DNA from: Proteobacteria bacterium UBA981
GTDB lineage: Bacteria > Pseudomonadota > Gammaproteobacteria > Ga0077536
Direction of reading: 5' to 3'
Assembly: GCA_002292285.1 (NCBI GenBank)
Contig: DBBP01000027.1
Span: 1 to 64,000, forward strand
DNA length: 64,000 bases
The notes below the pieces were generated by a model. The model saw only the letters and a list, made by a program, of their open reading frames with translations. It was not told where the DNA came from and searched no databases. Position numbers and translations under genes: made by a program. Below are positions 8,924 to 17,097 of the stretch, piece after piece. Numbering within the stretch: position 1 is the stretch's first letter; each line of letters opens with the position of its first letter.

Positions 8924-9361
8924 ATGCATCGAAGCTTATTGCCACTGTTGGTCGCGTTGCTGTTTTGCGCGAATACCAGTGCGACATTAACGGACAGCGA
9001 CACCACCAGTGTCTTTGTTAGCGCGACGCGCGCCTACGACAATCGGCAGTACGAGACCGCCGTCGAGTTGTTCGAAGCGGTTCTGACCGTACAACCCACA
9101 TGTGCACGCTGTGCGCACATGCTCGGCAAAAGTTATGGCCGACTAGCTGAACAAGCAGGCTGGACCGACGCTATCGGCCTTGCCAACAAGACGCGTCTGG
9201 CGCTTGAACAGGCGGTGGAACTGGCCCCCAATGATCCAGAAGCACTACGCGACTTAATCAAATACTATCGCGCTGCGCCCGGCTTTCTGGGTGGCAGCGA
9301 GGAAAAAGCACAAGCGCTTGAAAAGCGCCTGCTAAAGCGCCAAACCGAACGCACCAGCTAA
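8924..9361 (+). CDS. Small secreted TPR-like protein
   Basis: 145 aa from the ATG at 8924; it begins with a short hydrophobic signal sequence (about residues 5-20) and likely export to the periplasm. The mature part holds helical repeats of TPR type: AYDNRQYETAVELFEAVL, a segment around CARCAHMLGKSYGRLA, and LEQAVELAPNDPEALRDL. Such proteins are scaffolds for other proteins; the partner is not evident. A CxxC (CARC) lies in the middle. Starts upstream of 8924 would overlap azoR and give a basic, non-exported extension, so I prefer this one. Confidence 0.7.
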   Translation: MHRSLLPLLVALLFCANTSATLTDSDTTSVFVSATRAYDNRQYETAVELFEAVLTVQPTCARCAHMLGKSYGRLAEQAGWTDAIGLANKTRLALEQAVELAPNDPEALRDLIKYYRAAPGFLGGSEEKAQALEKRLLKRQTERTS

Positions 9362-9414
9362 ACCTCCAGGGCCGCACTCGCGGTCTCGTTTACGCTGGCG
9401 CAGTAGGAGCAACG

Positions 9415-9531
9415 ATGCACCGACTGCGAAAAGGCCTGCCTGACGGCACGCCAGCAAGCATCTCATGTGTGCACTGTACCGAGCGCACCAAGATCCAATT
9501 TGCCCGCATTAATGCACGCACCGCCGTGTAG
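9415..9531 (+). CDS. Possible 38-residue CxxC peptide
   Basis: A short frame of 38 codons with a good ribosome site, AGGAG five bases before the ATG. The peptide is basic and contains one CVHC pair at about residues 18-21. It lies alone between the TPR protein and surE. I do not recognise it, and at this length it could be chance; only the ribosome site and the CxxC make it worth recording. Confidence 0.3.
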   Translation: MHRLRKGLPDGTPASISCVHCTERTKIQFARINARTAV

Positions 9532-9581
9532 CCACGTCGCTACGAATTCAACCTAACGCTAGCAGATACGCATCCGAGACC

Positions 9582-10361
9582 ATGAACAATCTATCGACAA
9601 AACATCGCATTTTGATCACTAACGACGATGGCATTGATGCGCCCGGGATCAAATTACTCGAAAGCATCGCTACCGAGTTCAGCGGCGACATTTGGGTCGT
9701 CGCGCCGGCCAGCGAACGCAGCGGCGCCAGTCATTCCATTTCGCTGACCGACCCACTGCGCATGCATCAACTCGGTCCCAAGCGCTTCGAGATTGTCGGC
9801 TCACCGACTGACTGCATACTCATGGCCATGTGGCACATCATGACTGACGGTCCGCCGACCCTGATCTTGTCGGGAGTCAACAGCGGCGGTAATCTCGGCG
9901 AAGAAGTCAGCTACTCTGGAACTATTGCTGCTGCGATGGAAGGCACGCTGGAAGGCATTCGATCAATTTCCATTTCGCAAACGCGCCAGGTCGGTACCGT
10001 CGCTGACTTTGCGCCGACTGCGCGCTTCGCACCCGATCTGCTGCGGCGTTGTATCGAACTTGAACAATGGCCGGAAGGTTCGTTTATCAATATCAATTTC
10101 CCCAACTGCCCTGTCGACGAGGTAGGTCAGGTGCGTGTGACTCATCAGGGGCAGCGGCCGGGCGGCCGACTGAGTATCGACGCTCGACACGACGCGCGGA
10201 ACCAGCCGTACTTCTGGGTCAAGATTACCCATCCGCGAACTGAACATGAACTGGGCTGTGATCTGGCCGCAATAGACAACAAGGATATTTCCGTGACTCC
10301 GATAAAAATGGATTTCACCGACTATGGTTGGCAACGCGCACTAGGTGGGGTGTTGTCGTGA
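9582..10361 (+). CDS. surE: 5'/3'-nucleotidase SurE
   Basis: 259 aa. The N-terminal ILITNDDGIDAPG with the metal-binding Asp pair (residues 15-16), SERSGASHSIS, the SPTDC segment and SGVNSGGNLG are the hallmark SurE motifs. SurE is a divalent-metal-dependent phosphatase that removes phosphate from nucleoside 5'- and 3'-monophosphates in stationary phase or stress. Here it is not next to pcm or rpoS, its usual companions, but its stop overlaps the GTG start of a HAD-family gene by three bases, so the two are translationally coupled. Confidence 0.95.
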   Translation: MNNLSTKHRILITNDDGIDAPGIKLLESIATEFSGDIWVVAPASERSGASHSISLTDPLRMHQLGPKRFEIVGSPTDCILMAMWHIMTDGPPTLILSGVNSGGNLGEEVSYSGTIAAAMEGTLEGIRSISISQTRQVGTVADFAPTARFAPDLLRRCIELEQWPEGSFININFPNCPVDEVGQVRVTHQGQRPGGRLSIDARHDARNQPYFWVKITHPRTEHELGCDLAAIDNKDISVTPIKMDFTDYGWQRALGGVLS

Positions 10362-11080
10362 TTTCCGGGGTGTTTTTCGATCTGGGCGGCACCTTATTCA
10401 GCTACCGTAACGTTGCTCGCGCGACCATACCGGTCTTGCTGGAAGCGAGTGAAAGACTCGGGATCAGCGCCGATCCGGAGCACCTCAAGGAAACGTTCAC
10501 CCAGGCCGGCGCCGAGATAAATGTTCGCTACGCTGACAAACCGTACTTTCTGCACGTCGATTATTTCGCGGATATTTTCCGGCGTTTTACAGAACTCGTG
10601 CACGCCCCTGCAAAACCCGAGATTCATGACTGGTACCTCGATACGCATCGCGTGGCGATGATTGACTGCCTGGTAGTGAAGGAAGATTGTTTGGCAACCC
10701 TCGAGCATCTACGTTCAACGGGGTTATACGTCTCGGTGGTCTCGAACATTGATGACGATATGCTCACTCCATTGATTGAACGTGAAGGCCTCGGGGCACA
10801 TTTACATCATTGGACCAGCTCAGAAGCGGCCGGCTCGTGTAAACCCCATCGCGGTTTTTTTGAACACGCACTCGAATTAGCTGAGCTAAAGGCCGACGAG
10901 GTTCTGTTCGTTGGTGATTCGCCCGAGCAGGATATCGTGGGTGCCCATGCCGTCGGGATGCAGACCGCACTGATTGTCGATGGCGGGATGGCACCGCCGA
11001 TGCAAACGGGTCGCAAAACCGTAAGCCCGGACCACACCATCCACAGTCTGTCTGAATTGCGTGCCATCGTTGCCGCCTGA
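10358..11080 (+). CDS. HAD-superfamily protein with altered catalytic motif
   Basis: 240 aa from a GTG at 10358 that overlaps the surE stop (GTGA), the arrangement of a coupled operon; a TTG further upstream is less likely. HAD motifs: FFDLGGTLF at the start (nucleophile Asp8), VVSNIDD for motif II, a Lys in CKPHRGFF for motif III, and VGDSPEQDIVGA for motif IV. The second Asp of DxD, the general acid/base, is replaced by Gly10. This occurs in some HAD proteins and may mean an altered reaction. The cap inserted after motif I fits the HAD-IA group. Confidence 0.85.
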   Translation: MISGVFFDLGGTLFSYRNVARATIPVLLEASERLGISADPEHLKETFTQAGAEINVRYADKPYFLHVDYFADIFRRFTELVHAPAKPEIHDWYLDTHRVAMIDCLVVKEDCLATLEHLRSTGLYVSVVSNIDDDMLTPLIEREGLGAHLHHWTSSEAAGSCKPHRGFFEHALELAELKADEVLFVGDSPEQDIVGAHAVGMQTALIVDGGMAPPMQTGRKTVSPDHTIHSLSELRAIVAA

Positions 11081-11162
11081 ATAGCACGGCGCGCTTTCGA
11101 TCCGGCCATCGTCTACTATGAAAGCGTGACCGAACCACTTACAGAAAGCCCGGAGAATCTCG

Positions 11163-11552
11163 ATGGCCACCGCCAAGAAAAAAGATCTTACCGCCGACAT
11201 TAAAGCCGCCAACAAGAATCTATCGACCTGCCTCGCAGCAGGCGATCTCGCTGGCGTTCAGGCCTGTTACACGAAGACGGCACTTCTTCTGCCGCCGAAT
11301 TCCAAACCCTGTAAAGGCAAGCAAATTGCGGCTTACTGGCAAGGCGGCCTGGAGAGTGGCATTAAGTCTGTGAATCTGCGCACCGTCTCGGTCGATGACC
11401 AGGGCCGCACGGCGATTGAATATGGCACAGCAACCATTAAAGGCGCGCGCGGCAAAGTGCTCGACACCGCAAAATACATGGTGGTATGGAAGCGTGAAGG
11501 TAAGGACTGGAAGCTGCACTGGGATATGTTCAGCTCCAATAATCCGGCTTGA
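11163..11552 (+). CDS. SnoaL/DUF4440-type NTF2-fold protein
   Basis: 129 aa. A helical N-terminus leads into an NTF2-like cone: DLAGVQACYTKTALLLPPNS, the segment KGKQIAAYWQGGL, then beta strands ending in AKYMVVWKREGKDWKLHWDMFSSN. This is the DUF4440/SnoaL pattern; members are small isomerases, hydrolases or binding proteins, and no catalytic residues can be fixed. It has a good ribosome site (AGAAAGCCCGGAG upstream) and is followed by a hairpin and a VOC gene on the same strand. Confidence 0.8.
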   Translation: MATAKKKDLTADIKAANKNLSTCLAAGDLAGVQACYTKTALLLPPNSKPCKGKQIAAYWQGGLESGIKSVNLRTVSVDDQGRTAIEYGTATIKGARGKVLDTAKYMVVWKREGKDWKLHWDMFSSNNPA

Positions 11553-11555
11553 TTG

Positions 11556-11593
11556 GAACGGCCGTTAGCCGCTCGCGCTAGCGGCCATTCCCA
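11556..11593 (+). terminator. Imperfect hairpin between the SnoaL-like and VOC genes
   Basis: The arms GGAACGGCCG and CGGCCATTCC, with TAGC/GCTA inside and flanking ATTGG/CCAAT, form a long imperfect stem with one mismatch. No T-run follows, so it may be an attenuating or mRNA-end structure rather than a classic terminator. Confidence 0.4.
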
Positions 11594-12010
11594 ATGGCTA
11601 CCGCGTTCACGCACATCGCATTGCACGTCGCCGACCTCGACGCCTGCATCAATTTTTACACCGACTATTGCGCGATGTCACTGGTCCACGATCGGCTCGA
11701 CGCAGGCAAGCGCATCGTGTGGCTGGCTGAACCGGGTCGCGCGGACGATTTCATAATTGTCCTGATCCCGGGCGGTAGTAGACGCCAGCAAAAAGACGAC
11801 GATTTTTCCCATTTTGGTTTTGCCCTGCCCTCGCGTGCTGCAGTGGATGCCATTGCCAGGCGTGCCAGCGAAGCCGGTATTCTCGCCTGGCCGACCCGCG
11901 ACGAAGCAGCGCCGGTCGGTTACTACTGTGGCTTGCGCGACCCGGATGGCAATCTGGTCGAATTCAGCTTCGACCAACCGATCAGAACGGCAGCGGGACC
12001 CATTAGCTAA
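11594..12010 (+). CDS. VOC family protein (lactoylglutathione-lyase-like)
   Basis: 138 aa. Begins FTHIALHVADLDACINFYTDYC, the typical first VOC beta-alpha unit with a metal-ligand His, and ends LRDPDGNLVEFSFDQP, with the conserved C-terminal Glu ligand. The length suits a single two-module VOC chain that dimerises. The reaction cannot be assigned from the sequence. It lies 41 bases after the SnoaL-like gene with a hairpin between. Confidence 0.87.
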   Translation: MATAFTHIALHVADLDACINFYTDYCAMSLVHDRLDAGKRIVWLAEPGRADDFIIVLIPGGSRRQQKDDDFSHFGFALPSRAAVDAIARRASEAGILAWPTRDEAAPVGYYCGLRDPDGNLVEFSFDQPIRTAAGPIS

Positions 12011-12043
12011 CGATTACTTGTATGCCGTGGCAAAGCACGTTGC

Positions 12044-12316
12044 TTAGCTCGCCTCCCCACGAGCGGCTTTGGCACTAAGACGCTGCACCAGGATCAACTC
12101 AACCGCGTGCGTTTCCGGGTCGAAAAGAATGCGCGCCTCAGCACGCTCCAGCTGCACCATCACGGCGGCCACTTTCTCGTCCAGAGAATGATCGCGTTCG
12201 CCGTATTCCGTGCCTTCACGCAAAACATAAGCCTCGATAAGCCCGCGCAGTGCCAGAGCCGATAATTCTCGGTACGGGACTTCAATCGGCTCAGGATGGT
12301 CTTCACCATCGTGCAT
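12044..12316 (-). CDS. yheU: YheU family protein (UPF0270)
   Basis: 90 aa. VPYRELSALALRGLIEAYVLREGTEYGE followed by LDEKVAAVMVQLERAEARILFD matches the UPF0270/YheU pattern almost throughout; the extra C-terminal 20 residues are less conserved. The function is unknown. The family is mainly found in gammaproteobacteria, which is one clue to the host. It is convergent with the VOC gene and divergent from the PQQ dehydrogenase. Confidence 0.85.
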   Translation of the reverse strand: MHDGEDHPEPIEVPYRELSALALRGLIEAYVLREGTEYGERDHSLDEKVAAVMVQLERAEARILFDPETHAVELILVQRLSAKAARGEAS

Positions 12317-12467
12317 GTTGGGCTCCGCGAGCTATCTCAAACGCTAATGGGTGAGGGTGTTCATGCAGCGCACTGTGTTGCACAGTCCGCCGCCTGATAT
12401 CTTACTATGACAGCATTCGGGTCGCTGCTCGTGCAAGCGCGCCACAGAATTCATCAGGAGAAAATGC

Positions 12468-14564
12468 ATGGGTGATAAGTTTGTCCGTTCAATGCTGCTC
12501 ATGACGCTGCTTTCCAGCACGCTGCAGGCAGCGACCACTGTCAATGACGCAACGCTTGGCAACGAAGCAGACGGCAAAAACTGGTTAGCTTTCGGCCGTA
12601 CTTACAGTGAGCAACGGTTTAGCCCGCTCGAGCAAATCAACGCCACCAATGTCGCTAAGCTCGGGCTCGCCTGGCATCTCGATTTACCGGACGATCGCTC
12701 GCTGCTCGGCACCCCTCTGGTGGTCGATGGCGTGATGTACTTCGAAGGCAGCTACAACCTGATTTATGCCGTAGATGCACTGAGCGGCGACATCATCTGG
12801 CGCTACGACCCGGAAACTATCAAGCACGCAGGCGAGCGCATGAAAGTCATGTGGGACAGCAGCCGTGGTCTGGCGTACTGGGAAGGCAAAGTTTATACCG
12901 CCACAGTGGATGGTCGGTTGATTGCCGTCGACGCGAAAACCGGTAAGCAGATTTGGAGCGTGATGACGGTCGATCCGCGCAAAGCACTGTTCGTGACCGG
13001 CGCGCCGAAAGTTTTCCGCGGCAAAGTCGTGATCGGTAATGGCGGCACCGAGTGGGGTGCGGCGCGCGGCTATGCGACCGCCTACGACGCCGAGACTGGC
13101 GAGCAGGCTTGGCGTTTCTGGGTGGTGCCCGGCAATCCCGCCGACGGATTCGAGAATGACGCAATGGCGATGGCCGCCAAGACCTGGAGCGGCGAATGGT
13201 GGAAATTTGGAGGTGGCGGCAATATCTGGCACGGCATTACTTACGACCCCGACTTCAACACCGTCTACTTCGGCACCGGTAATGGCTCGCCGTGGAATCA
13301 GAAGATTCGCTCGCCAGGTGGTGGCGACAACCTGTTTCTGTGCTCGATTGTCGCGGTCGACGCCGATACCGGCGAATACAAATGGCACTATCAGACCACC
13401 CCGGGCGAAACCTGGGACTACAACTCCAGCATGGACATCATCCTCGCCGACATTAAGTATGGCGAGCAGAATATCAAGGCCATGCTGCACGCGCCCAAGA
13501 ATGGCTTCTTCTACGTCATCAATCGCGCCAACGGCGAATTGTTGTCGGCGGAGAAATTCGGTCGTGTCGACTGGGCCAGCCACGTTGATCTTAAGTCGGG
13601 CCGCCCGGTTGAGCGCGCTGGCGCCCGCTACGAAGATGGCGAAGAAACAGTCTGGCCAAGCGCAATGGGTACGCATTCCTGGCACGCCATGTCGTACAGC
13701 CCGGACACCGGACTCGCCTACATTCCGTCGGTCGAACTACCGGGTTTTTACACCGACAAGGGCATGAATTTGCGCGAGTGGGAATCGCCCTACTTCGCAT
13801 TCGACCCGGCTATCGACACGATTCGCGATGATGTGCCTGCGAATGTTGGTACCGGTGCCTTGCGCGCATGGGATCCGATCAAGCAAAAGCTCGCCTGGGA
13901 AGTACCGCTGCCCGGAATATGGAATCCCGGCACGCTCGCGACGCACGGCAACCTGGTTTTTCAGGGTGCGGCAGACGGGCGCTTTGTCGCCTACCATGCA
14001 CAAACTGGCGAGCCGCTATGGCGCGCCGAGCTCGGCTCGGGAATTTCTGCGCCGCCGATTACGTTCGAAGTTGAGGGTAAGCAGTACGTCTCGATTCTGA
14101 TGGGTTGGGGCGGCACCGGTGCTTCGATGGTTGGTTCGATTGCAGCCCAACATGGCTGGGCCTATGGCGCGCAGACGCGCCGCCTGTTTACCTTCGCACT
14201 CGACGGCCAACAAACGCTGCCGAAAGCAAACCCACCCACCTTTCCGAAACCGGTGCTGGCGGAAGATTTCGAAGTCGATGATGCGCTGGTCGAAACCGGT
14301 AGCTGGCTGTTTAAGGAATCTTGCATGATGTGTCACGGCGGCGGAGCGGTCTCCGGTGGCTACGCGCCAGATTTGCGCGCTTCGCAGATTCCGCTTGTGG
14401 CAGATGCGTTTAAGCTTGTTGTTGTCGATGGTGGCTTGCGCACCCGCGGCATGCCTGACTTTCCCGATCTAAGCGACGACCAATTGGATGCGTTGCGCCA
14501 CTTCATTCGGCACAAAGCACGCGTCCCGCAAGTCCTCGAGGGTGACGCACCGCAAACAGACTAA
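12468..14564 (+). CDS. PQQ-dependent alcohol dehydrogenase with C-terminal cytochrome c (quinohemoprotein)
   Basis: 698 aa with a signal peptide (about residues 1-22). The beta-propeller shows repeated tryptophan-docking motifs such as GDIIWRYDP and GEYKWHYQT, the GTGNGSPWN segment and the catalytic Asp317 in TWDYN. Residue +2 from this Asp is Asn319 rather than the Asp of lanthanide enzymes, so a calcium type is more likely. The C-terminal domain has CMMCH at 619-623 for covalent heme and Met662 in RGMPDF as likely axial ligand. It oxidises alcohols in the periplasm. The usual vicinal Cys-Cys next to PQQ is replaced by Met128-Trp129. No pqq genes are in the window. Confidence 0.92.
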   Translation: MGDKFVRSMLLMTLLSSTLQAATTVNDATLGNEADGKNWLAFGRTYSEQRFSPLEQINATNVAKLGLAWHLDLPDDRSLLGTPLVVDGVMYFEGSYNLIYAVDALSGDIIWRYDPETIKHAGERMKVMWDSSRGLAYWEGKVYTATVDGRLIAVDAKTGKQIWSVMTVDPRKALFVTGAPKVFRGKVVIGNGGTEWGAARGYATAYDAETGEQAWRFWVVPGNPADGFENDAMAMAAKTWSGEWWKFGGGGNIWHGITYDPDFNTVYFGTGNGSPWNQKIRSPGGGDNLFLCSIVAVDADTGEYKWHYQTTPGETWDYNSSMDIILADIKYGEQNIKAMLHAPKNGFFYVINRANGELLSAEKFGRVDWASHVDLKSGRPVERAGARYEDGEETVWPSAMGTHSWHAMSYSPDTGLAYIPSVELPGFYTDKGMNLREWESPYFAFDPAIDTIRDDVPANVGTGALRAWDPIKQKLAWEVPLPGIWNPGTLATHGNLVFQGAADGRFVAYHAQTGEPLWRAELGSGISAPPITFEVEGKQYVSILMGWGGTGASMVGSIAAQHGWAYGAQTRRLFTFALDGQQTLPKANPPTFPKPVLAEDFEVDDALVETGSWLFKESCMMCHGGGAVSGGYAPDLRASQIPLVADAFKLVVVDGGLRTRGMPDFPDLSDDQLDALRHFIRHKARVPQVLEGDAPQTD

Positions 14565-14775
14565 AAGTGAATTTTGTAATTGCTGAGGGATGCCGAAACA
14601 GTCGGGCGCACGGGCGATTCGATGCTTTGATTCGTTCTGCCCCGAACCTGATCCGGTGGAGCAATACTTCGAATTCGCCTCCGGCTCGGCGATACGGCCA
14701 GTGTTGAGAAATGCACTGACAAGCGACGCGGCAAAGGCGAGCACGATGCGAATAGAAACAGGCGGAGTGTAGACG

Positions 14776-15105
14776 ATGGGCTATTGGTATCTCGCTGGTG
14801 CAATCATTGCCGAAGTTATTGCGACCAGCGCCCTGAAGGAGTCGCAGGAATTTACCCGCTTGGGCCCCAGCCTACTCGTCGTAAGCGGATACTGTCTGGC
14901 GTTCTACTTGCTCGCCCTGGTGCTACGCACGGTGCCGCTCGGTGTGGCGTACGCGCTGTGGTGCGGGTTCGGCATCATTCTGGTGACGATGACGGGCGCA
15001 GTAATTTACCGGCAAATTCCAGATCTGCCTGCATTGATTGGCATTGGATTGATCATCGCAGGGACGGTAGTCATTAATCTGTTTTCAAAAAGCGCCGCAT
15101 TGTAG
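14776..15105 (+). CDS. Small multidrug resistance (SMR) family transporter, EmrE-like
   Basis: 109 aa, four predicted membrane helices. The key Glu13 in AGAIIAEVIATSALK, the proton/drug site of EmrE, is present, as are YALWCGFGI in helix 3 and the GIGLIIAGTVVINL pattern of helix 4. Such proteins work as antiparallel dimers exchanging protons for cationic drugs, guanidinium or polyamines. The length is typical. It follows the PQQ dehydrogenase by about 210 bp and probably has its own promoter. Confidence 0.92.
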   Translation: MGYWYLAGAIIAEVIATSALKESQEFTRLGPSLLVVSGYCLAFYLLALVLRTVPLGVAYALWCGFGIILVTMTGAVIYRQIPDLPALIGIGLIIAGTVVINLFSKSAAL

Positions 15106-15120
15106 ATACGCCACCCTCGC

Positions 15121-15627
15121 TCACTCCTCCTCGAGGCTAGGCAAATATCCAAGCCGCGCTAAGCGATTCAGCAACCTTTCCCAAACCAGACAGCTCGCGG
15201 CCAGCACGACAAGGCGAGCCAGCGGCCAGGCGACCGTAGTAAACGACGAACACGCCTGCTGCGCTTCCAGCGCCATTTGTTCGAGGGCCGCTTGATCTGG
15301 CATTACATCGGCTAGATTCTGCGGGCATTTACGGCGGGCTAACAGCGACCACAAAGCGCGCAGCAGGCCAGCGCTGACGTGACGCATCGTAATGGCCTTC
15401 AAGCGCGTCGACCACAGTCCGTAGCCGAGAAAGAGAACCATCAGGTAGGGCACATGCACTACAAGCTGTGCGTTCTCCGATACGCCCCCAACGATCGCAG
15501 CAACTAACCACCCGAGTACGACGGAACCGAGAAAGGCGCCCAACAACACCAGAACCTGAACCATTGGACGCTGCGGCTTATTCAAACCAACCCGCGTGGA
15601 GGAGGCGCTGTTGTGTTGACCGGACAT
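15121..15627 (-). CDS. Predicted two- to three-helix membrane protein, unrecognised
   Basis: 168 aa from the ATG at 15627. Two strong hydrophobic helices in the N-terminal half (around VLVLLGAFLGSVVLGWLVAA and VPYLMVLFLGYGLW), then a cytoplasmic-looking amphipathic region with a CPQNLADVMPDQAALEQMA segment, and a C-terminal helix (LARLVVLAASCLVW). No family recognised. It is convergent with the SMR gene with only 15 bp between the stops. Confidence 0.6.
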   Translation of the reverse strand: MSGQHNSASSTRVGLNKPQRPMVQVLVLLGAFLGSVVLGWLVAAIVGGVSENAQLVVHVPYLMVLFLGYGLWSTRLKAITMRHVSAGLLRALWSLLARRKCPQNLADVMPDQAALEQMALEAQQACSSFTTVAWPLARLVVLAASCLVWERLLNRLARLGYLPSLEEE

Positions 15628-15855
15628 GGTCTGAGGACTGAGTCGCACATTCTCTCGTGACGCTATCTTCGAATACTCAGGCCAACGGTGCAATGCCACA
15701 CAGGCTTAGTCGGTGTGACTATGGCCACGTTTGCTCCGCCTACCTTCTGGCTCTGTGCGCGTGGCGGCGTTCTTGAACCCATCCGGCTAACAACCTTGAG
15801 GATTGGATCAACTCACCTATACTGAGGCGCTGAAATCAGCCCAAGGGAGAGGCAC

Positions 15856-16236
15856 ATGTCCAACACGCAGAAAGTCCGCGATTTCATCGCGAAATGGGAA
15901 GCACAGGACGTCGAGGGAATCCTCGATACGTTTAGCGACAATCCGTTCTACCACAACATACCGATGGATCCGCTGACCAGCAAAGATGCGATTCGCCAAT
16001 TTCTCGAACCCTTCCTGACCCCAGTAACGGAAGTGAAGTGGACTTTGCATTTCATCGCTGAAGACGCCAACGGTGTGGTCATGACCGAACGGGTTGATGC
16101 ATTCTTTTTCGGCGACAAAAAGATCGCTCTGCCTGTGATGGGTACGTTTGAGTTCGTAGATGGCAAGCTGGCGAAATGGCGCGATTATTTTGATTTGCGC
16201 GAATTCGAAAACCAGATGGCTGCACTACAGGCCTGA
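15856..16236 (+). CDS. Limonene-1,2-epoxide-hydrolase-like protein
   Basis: 126 aa NTF2-fold protein. The catalytic residues of limonene epoxide hydrolase are all placed as expected: Tyr32 and Asn34 in YHNIPM, Arg79-x-Asp81 in MTERVDAF, and Asp110 in WRDYFD. These residues activate water for one-step epoxide opening without a covalent intermediate. The substrate may be a terpene or other cyclic epoxide; with monooxygenases in the region, epoxide intermediates are plausible (inference). A strong terminator follows. Confidence 0.85.
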   Translation: MSNTQKVRDFIAKWEAQDVEGILDTFSDNPFYHNIPMDPLTSKDAIRQFLEPFLTPVTEVKWTLHFIAEDANGVVMTERVDAFFFGDKKIALPVMGTFEFVDGKLAKWRDYFDLREFENQMAALQA

Positions 16237-16265
16237 GCCGCGAGTCCGCTATAAGAAGCGGCTGG

Positions 16266-16300
16266 TTGCCGTCGCCGACTAGTGGCGACGGCAAGCTTTT
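16266..16300 (+). terminator. Rho-independent terminator after the epoxide-hydrolase-like gene
   Basis: Perfect 11-bp stem TTGCCGTCGCC / GGCGACGGCAA with a 7-base loop, followed by GCTTTTAT. Confidence 0.8.
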
Positions 16301-16379
16301 ATACACCAAATTCGGATCCGCTACGGCCCCCGTGCCGACTTGAAAGATCCGCAGTCGCCAGACATCCCGCGCCGGCCCC

Positions 16380-16832
16380 TCAGGTTTCGCTAATCGCCTG
16401 GCGTTCCGCAAGCATGCGCACACCGGCGCGCAAGTGCTGATACTTCCATTCCCCGTCGATTTTGACGTAATCATCGTCGTAGCGGGCCATCATCCAAATC
16501 GCATGGTTATTCTCGGCGTGCGTCCACGGCCCGGAGATGTACCAAATGCCGGTAGCGCGATCACCGTCCACTTCGATGATGGGATTGGTCATGTTGTGTT
16601 GAGAAAAAGTGAACGTGTCGCGAAACTGCTGAAACAAGTCGCGAATTTCCTGGTGACCCTGCGCACGACCAAAATCCGCACTTTCCCAAATTGCGTCTTC
16701 GGCAAATACCGAAACGATGGTGTCGGGATTGTGCAGGTCATCGCAGATATGCGAGTACCGTACTTTCAGTTGCTTAATCGCCTCAATGTCTTCCAAACGC
16801 GTAATACGTTGTGCCAACTCATTCATGTCCAT
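16380..16832 (-). CDS. SnoaL-like NTF2-fold protein
   Basis: 150 aa. The start LAQRITRLEDIEAIKQLKVRYSHICDD is typical of SnoaL_4-type proteins from aromatic and steroid catabolic clusters; then comes a beta-rich cone with SQHNMTNPIIEVDGDRATGIWYISGPW and the closing IDGEWKYQHLRAGV. The family includes dehydratases, isomerases and small subunits of ring-hydroxylating oxygenases. The reaction is not assignable. It converges with the epoxide-hydrolase-like gene across a terminator. Confidence 0.82.
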   Translation of the reverse strand: MDMNELAQRITRLEDIEAIKQLKVRYSHICDDLHNPDTIVSVFAEDAIWESADFGRAQGHQEIRDLFQQFRDTFTFSQHNMTNPIIEVDGDRATGIWYISGPWTHAENNHAIWMMARYDDDYVKIDGEWKYQHLRAGVRMLAERQAISET

Positions 16833-17097
16833 GGCCGTTTTACTCCCCAGTGGTTTTATTCCGTGCTCACAACCGGATGGTCGCGGGTTACCGAACCTCG
16901 GTTCCGAACGTTCGGCAACGCAATAGCTATCGGTTGCGATCCTGAGCGTCGATTATTGCGTGAAGCGTGGAAGAACTGTTAGCGGATCGGTAGGAAGCGT
17001 TACCGGGCGAACGAAGGAGACAGGGCTGAGCGCCTCGCCTGATCAACAAATCGCCCGAATCGAGCCTGCCCGGAGGCCCGATTCGGCGACGGGCATG

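Noticed and set aside
12684..13685. Long minus-strand open frame inside the PQQ dehydrogenase gene
   Set aside because: It lies antisense to a clear quinoprotein gene; GC-rich coding sequence gives such shadows, and the translation matches no family.
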